Source of the DNA: Candidatus Abyssobacteria bacterium SURF_5
GTDB lineage: Bacteria; Abyssobacteria; SURF-5
Direction of reading: 5' to 3'
DNA length: 16,583 nt
NCBI GenBank assembly: GCA_003598085.1
Contig: QZKU01000037.1
Coordinates: forward strand, 1-16,583
Shown here: positions 13,904 to 16,583 of the stretch, in pieces
Position numbering within the stretch: position 1 is the first letter of the stretch
Layout of the letters: every line of letters starts with the position of its first letter
Translations under genes and position numbers: made by a program
Notes under the pieces: model-generated
The model's input: only the letters and a program-made list of their open reading frames with translations
What the model was told of the DNA's origin: nothing
Databases searched by the model: none

Positions 13904-13920
13904 ACGGGTTTCCAGCCCGT
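13904..13920. repeat. REP-like short palindrome
   Basis: ACGGG (13904-13908) and CCCGT (13916-13920) flank TTTCCAG. It begins one base after the stop of the small membrane peptide. GC-rich arms around a CTGGAA(A)-type core resemble dispersed REP-like palindromes that, from memory, are common in some uncultured bacterial genomes. There is no T-run, so it is a weak terminator candidate. Confidence 0.35.
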
Positions 13921-13989
13921 GCGTGGGCCGACCCCGGGCCGGGATCGTCTTCCCTCTTGACCGGCCGCAAAAGTGAAAAGGAAATTTTT

Positions 13990-14628
13990 TTGCCGGAACA
14001 TCCTGTGACTTTTTCCGCCGGAAATCTTAGGTTGGAAGGAATGTATCTGCGCGCGCGATCCCCCAAGCCGCAGCCGGCGGTCATCTGTCATCCGCACCCC
14101 GCATACGGCGGAACGATGGATAATAATGTCGTCATGGCGGCGGCGGGAGCCTTGCAGGAAACCGGCCATTCCACGTTGCGCTTCAATTTCCGCGGAGTCG
14201 GCGGCAGCGAGGGGCAATATGGCGGAGGAACGGGCGAAATCGAAGATGTGCAGGCGGCGATAGGGTTTGTGCTGGACGAAGAAGGAGATGTGCCGGTTGT
14301 TCTTGTTGGTTACTCATTCGGCGCGTGGGTCACGGCAAAAATGCTGGAAGGCGATGATTCAGTAGCACATGTTATCCTGATCGCGCCGCCGACCGCGATG
14401 TTCGACCTCTCCCCTCTCCTGAACGATGGGCGGGAACGCTCTCGGCACATTATCGTAGGCGAGCGCGACCAGTTCTGCGACCGCGAGTCGCTCCAGCAGA
14501 TATACGATCGGCTGCCCGAGCCGAAATCGATGCGTGTTATCCCGCGCGCGGATCACTTCTTTTTTATGCACGAAGACAGCCTGATCGAGGCGATAAAAGA
14601 GGCTGTCGCCGATCATTCACCGCTTTGA
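13990..14628 (+). CDS. Alpha/beta hydrolase (COG2945-like)
   Basis: A 212-residue alpha/beta hydrolase. The H-P-H-P-x-Y-G-G-x-M-D-N segment (34-45) after beta-3 is characteristic of the COG2945-type 'alpha/beta superfamily hydrolase' group. The nucleophile elbow is G-Y-S-F-G (Ser109), and the acid and base are predicted as Asp160 (V-G-E-R-D) and His189 (A-D-H-F). No signal peptide is visible, so it is cytoplasmic. The substrate is probably an ester or thioester, not identifiable further. I prefer TTG at 13990 because AAGGA lies 7 bases upstream (13978-13982); a longer TTG start at 13957 has no Shine-Dalgarno. The stop is 15 bases before the crotonase gene, so the two are probably co-transcribed. 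Confidence 0.88.
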   Translation: MPEHPVTFSAGNLRLEGMYLRARSPKPQPAVICHPHPAYGGTMDNNVVMAAAGALQETGHSTLRFNFRGVGGSEGQYGGGTGEIEDVQAAIGFVLDEEGDVPVVLVGYSFGAWVTAKMLEGDDSVAHVILIAPPTAMFDLSPLLNDGRERSRHIIVGERDQFCDRESLQQIYDRLPEPKSMRVIPRADHFFFMHEDSLIEAIKEAVADHSPL

Positions 14629-14643
14629 ATTCCGGAGGTTCCT

Positions 14644-15429
14644 GTGGCTGATTCACCGCGTTTCGAAACGCTTTTGTGGCGCCGGGACGGGCCGATACTG
14701 ACGCTCACGCTGAACCGGCCGGATCGTCTTAACGCATTCAATGCGGAAATGTTTCGAGACCTCGCCCAAGCCGTGCAGATCATTTCAGGTCAAACGGATA
14801 TTGGCGTAGTCGTACTCACCGGTGCCGGTCGGGCGTTCTGCTCAGGCGCCGACTTGAACAATGTCAGCCAGTACCATTCAGACGCGGAGGGCGATTCGCT
14901 TGCGCAAGGAATCCGGCAGGCGCAGAAAGTTTTCGACGCCGTCGAGGGGATTCCGCAACCCGTTATTGCGGCCATGAACGGACATGCGGTCGGGGCGGGC
15001 CTTCAAGTGGCGCTCGCATGCGATTTCCGCATTGCCGCGCATGGCACAAAATTGGGGTTGTCTGATGTCAAGATCGGGATAGTGCCGGCCCTGGGGGCAA
15101 CCATCCGGCTGCCGCGCCTGATCGGAATCGCGAAGACAAAGGAGCTGATTCTAACGGGGGATCTGATTGACGCCGACGAGGCGCATCGGATCGGGATGGT
15201 CAATCAAGTCGTCGAGAAGGAGCTTCTTGACCAGACGGTGAGGGAGTTGACTGAGAAGCTGGCTTCGCGCGCTCCGCTGGCCATAGCCGCAGCCAAGCGG
15301 CTCCTGAACGAATCGGCGCCGCTCGAACAAGTCGCTTTGGCTCAATCGCGCCTTATTAAATCTGCGGACGCGCTGGAAGGCATTTCCGCTTTTTTCCAAA
15401 AAAGAAAACCCCATTTCACCGGTTCGTGA
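14644..15429 (+). CDS. Crotonase (enoyl-CoA hydratase/isomerase) family protein
   Basis: A 261-residue crotonase-fold protein of usual length. The CoA/oxyanion-hole segments are present: L-N-R-P-D-R-L-N-A-F (23-32), G-A-G-R-A-F-C-S-G-A-D-L (60-71) and N-G-H-A-V-G-A-G-L (112-120). By alignment with rat mitochondrial enoyl-CoA hydratase, catalytic Glu144 corresponds to Gln121 and Glu164 to Asp141. Both canonical hydratase acids are thus replaced, so this is probably an isomerase-like, hydrolase-like or non-hydratase member acting on an acyl-CoA. GTG at 14644 has GGAGG 5 bases upstream (14634-14638). It follows the alpha/beta hydrolase by 15 bases. A neighbouring hydrolase would suit a degradation or thioester pathway, but nothing else in the window specifies it. 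Confidence 0.9.
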   Translation: MADSPRFETLLWRRDGPILTLTLNRPDRLNAFNAEMFRDLAQAVQIISGQTDIGVVVLTGAGRAFCSGADLNNVSQYHSDAEGDSLAQGIRQAQKVFDAVEGIPQPVIAAMNGHAVGAGLQVALACDFRIAAHGTKLGLSDVKIGIVPALGATIRLPRLIGIAKTKELILTGDLIDADEAHRIGMVNQVVEKELLDQTVRELTEKLASRAPLAIAAAKRLLNESAPLEQVALAQSRLIKSADALEGISAFFQKRKPHFTGS

Positions 15430-15541
15430 GCGCGCACCTTAAATTAACAGGGGTTCCCCCCCCCCGCCCCCACCCGACTGCCTGAACGACTCAGTCCCGT
15501 CATTGCAAGAGTTGATCGAGTTCCAGGGAAAGAATTGAGCC

Positions 15542-15560
15542 AGGCCGGAGACTCGCGCCT
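15542..15560. repeat. REP-like short palindrome
   Basis: AGGC (15542-15545) and GCCT (15557-15560) flank CGGAGACTCGC, followed by ACT. The layout, short GC arms around a GGAGAC core, resembles the dispersed palindromes noted at 13904-13920 and 15618-15634. Four-base arms alone are weak evidence. Confidence 0.25.
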
Positions 15561-15617
15561 ACTGCCATTCACTTAAGACGGCAAACATGCATTTCGGCAC
15601 TCGCGTCAGGTTTTCTT

Positions 15618-15634
15618 GCAGTCAAGATGCCTGC
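15618..15634. repeat. REP-like short palindrome
   Basis: GCAG (15618-15621) and CTGC (15631-15634) flank TCAAGATGC, followed by GCTACAACGGG. Similar in style to the element at 15542-15560. Could be a degenerate dispersed repeat; a genome-wide count is needed. Confidence 0.25.
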
Positions 15635-15706
15635 GCTACAACGGGTCCGCATGGAGCGCATTCTTTCAGCTTGCCAAGGCATGTGTTGCGTCGAGCGCTA
15701 AGTGAA

Positions 15707-15725
15707 AGGCATTAGACCCCTGCCT
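15707..15725 (-). terminator. Weak candidate terminator for the outer-membrane protein gene
   Basis: On the minus strand AGGCA (15725-15721) and TGCCT (15711-15707) flank a nine-base loop, followed by TTCACTT. It lies 33 bases after the TAG stop of the outer-membrane gene. The stem is short and the T-run poor. Confidence 0.25.
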
Positions 15726-15757
15726 CCGGCACTGGCTCGTTCTTGTTCAGGTTCTTT

Positions 15758-16333
15758 CTAAAAGAGCACGCCGACTCCGAACAGGCCGGCTACGTTATGC
15801 GCTCCGTCAATATCCCCTTCATCAATGAAGAGGTAGCGATAATTGAACTCCGCGAAGAGGTTGATGTTGTCAGCGATATAGAATTTCACGCCCGCCTGGC
15901 CGCCTGCCTGAGGACTGAAATCATCCTCATCATCCACCTCGACGTACGAGCCGCCTCCGCCGACTCCAATATACGGAACTACCGTGCTGCCTTCTGTGAC
16001 AAAGTTGTAGTTCAAGAAACCATCGGCGGCAATGGCGGCATTGTCCGTATCGAAATTATATGCGCCGGTTATCCCTACCCCTGCTTGCCACTCTCTTGTC
16101 ATGTAGGTCGACAACCTCAGGCCAATCAACAACTGGGTCTGCTCATCCTCGATATCGACATCCTCAAGAACGAGCGCGCCGTCATCGTCATCCACATCCA
16201 GTTCCAGATAACTGACTGACGCCGCGACTACCGCCAGCTCCACGTCCCCTTCTTGCTGAACCGCATACGCGTCGGAAACAAATGCAGGAACAAATAGAAG
16301 TGAAATCAGGAGAATCAGAAAGGTCTTTTTCAT
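15758..16333 (-). CDS. Outer-membrane beta-barrel protein
   Basis: A 191-residue protein with a clear signal peptide (MKKT, hydrophobic core, cleavage after AYA, residue 24). The mature part alternates polar and hydrophobic residues in short strands (G-L-R-L-S-T-Y, W-Q-A-G-V-G-I, P-Y-I-G-V-G-G-G-G, F-A-E-F-N-Y-R-Y), as in small OmpA/OmpW-like eight-stranded barrels. It ends G-V-G-V-L-F, with the terminal aromatic expected of a BAM recognition signal. Loops are notably acidic, especially residues about 46-66 (D-V-D-D-D-D, then E-D-V-D-I-E-D-E) and 131-138, so they might bind cations. ATG at 16333 has AAGGAG 8 bases upstream on the minus strand. A stand-alone gene; the partner motif at 16490-16510 lies in its upstream region. 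Ligand unknown. Confidence 0.88.
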   Translation of the reverse strand: MKKTFLILLISLLFVPAFVSDAYAVQQEGDVELAVVAASVSYLELDVDDDDGALVLEDVDIEDEQTQLLIGLRLSTYMTREWQAGVGITGAYNFDTDNAAIAADGFLNYNFVTEGSTVVPYIGVGGGGSYVEVDDEDDFSPQAGGQAGVKFYIADNINLFAEFNYRYLFIDEGDIDGAHNVAGLFGVGVLF

Positions 16334-16583
16334 CGTATCTCTCCTTCTCGTTGTGGTGAGGAACGATTACATACTGATGACCAGCACTTTCTTGTATTAC
16401 TCCTCCGGCAGTTGCTTCTCACCCCCTTTCACAATGTACGAGAATCTCTTCATGTTCGGGAGCGATATGCGGCGTTCAAAAAAATGAGCTCCTCACAAGA
16501 ATTTGTGGGTTAATTGTGGCATAGGAAGGTCTCCGAGCACGTGATAAAGGGCAAGCGAAAAGGTTTCAAATGTGCGGTAGCCG
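16334..16583. other. Upstream region of the outer-membrane gene, to the window edge
   Basis: No gene with support. It carries the inverted copy of the 76-96 motif at 16490-16510. I found no convincing sigma70 promoter for the outer-membrane gene. An ATG at 16570 (+) opens a frame that runs off the edge after four codons, too short to judge. Confidence 0.45.
16490..16510 (-). repeat. Right copy of the inverted intergenic motif; palindromic core
   Basis: The minus strand reads ACCCACAAATTCT, then TG, then TGAGGA, matching 76-96 at 19 of 21 positions. ATTTTT follows at the same offset (16485-16480). This copy contains a palindrome, CACAA-ATTC-TTGTG, that the left copy has partly lost, so it could be a dimeric regulator site. 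It lies about 157 bases upstream of the outer-membrane gene and points towards it. Confidence 0.4.

Larger units (their letters stand above)
15430..15757. other. Non-coding region with C-tract and short palindromes
   Basis: No gene seen on either strand. It contains a run of ten C (15456-15465) followed by more C-rich sequence, two REP-like palindromes (15542-15560, 15618-15634), and a weak hairpin (15707-15725) where a terminator for the minus-strand outer-membrane gene might lie. No clear intrinsic terminator for the crotonase gene. Confidence 0.55.

Noticed and set aside
13659-13976. + strand open frame of 105 codons over the small membrane peptide
   Set aside because: The translation is hydrophilic and irregular, while the other frame gives a clean membrane helix with a ribosome binding site.
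16570-16583. ATG-TGC-GGT-AGC at the right edge
   Set aside because: An MCG- start recalls class II glutamine amidotransferases, but four codons are not evidence for a gene.
1-16583. CRISPR array, tRNA, rRNA or insertion sequence
   Set aside because: No regularly spaced repeats, cloverleaf, rRNA-like segment, transposase or terminal inverted repeats with target duplication were seen. The 76/16490 inverted motif lacks a transposase-like gene between its copies, and the genes between look like ordinary operons.

Overview
The window comes from a diderm (Gram-negative) bacterium. It encodes an outer-membrane beta-barrel protein with a signal peptide and a secreted multidomain protein carrying MopE-type acidic metal-binding motifs. 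GC content is moderate and starts are mixed: GTG and TTG are used at several genes with good Shine-Dalgarno sites. The domain repertoire (MopE-type motifs, beta-propeller repeats, B-box zinc fingers on membrane proteins) fits a deltaproteobacterial, PVC-like or candidate-phylum lineage. No ribosomal or other taxonomic marker is present, so the phylum is not assigned.

Layout. 1-397: non-coding, with a short motif that recurs inverted at the far right end. 398-2836 (+): large secreted protein with an N-terminal beta-sandwich-like region, two MopE-type motifs, a predicted seven-bladed propeller and a C-terminal FnIII-like domain. 2874-2900: strong hairpin between converging genes. 2885-12843 (-): one tight ten-gene operon, listed below. 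12844-13164: AT-rich leader and intergenic region. 13165-13632 (-): GNAT acetyltransferase behind a near-perfect sigma70 promoter. 13762-13902 (+): 46-residue membrane peptide. 13990-14628 (+): alpha/beta hydrolase. 14644-15429 (+): crotonase-fold protein. 15430-15757: non-coding with a C-tract and short palindromes. 15758-16333 (-): outer-membrane beta-barrel protein. 16334-16583: non-coding.

The operon, in transcription order, encodes: GYF_2-zinc ribbon-RDD protein; zinc-ribbon/B-box membrane protein; six-TM protein; small B-box membrane protein; multi-TM/DUF4129 protein; DUF4350 protein; MoxR AAA+ ATPase; DUF58 protein; SpoIIM/DUF95 membrane protein; RDD protein. Nearly all junctions overlap or are separated by 0-10 bases, so the genes are probably translationally coupled. 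The last six form a known but poorly understood MoxR-type chaperone/membrane module. A MoxR ATPase is thought to act with a VWA-like DUF58 partner on a membrane-bound or secreted client, alongside DUF4129, DUF4350, SpoIIM and RDD membrane proteins. The first four genes add a layer of zinc-finger/GYF adaptor-like membrane proteins. These appear to be a lineage-specific extension and are the most interesting part of the window. Two of them carry B-box-like zinc modules with exactly the same ligand spacing.

The hydrolase and crotonase genes look like a small separate operon. The crotonase has Gln and Asp where canonical enoyl-CoA hydratases have their two catalytic Glu residues.
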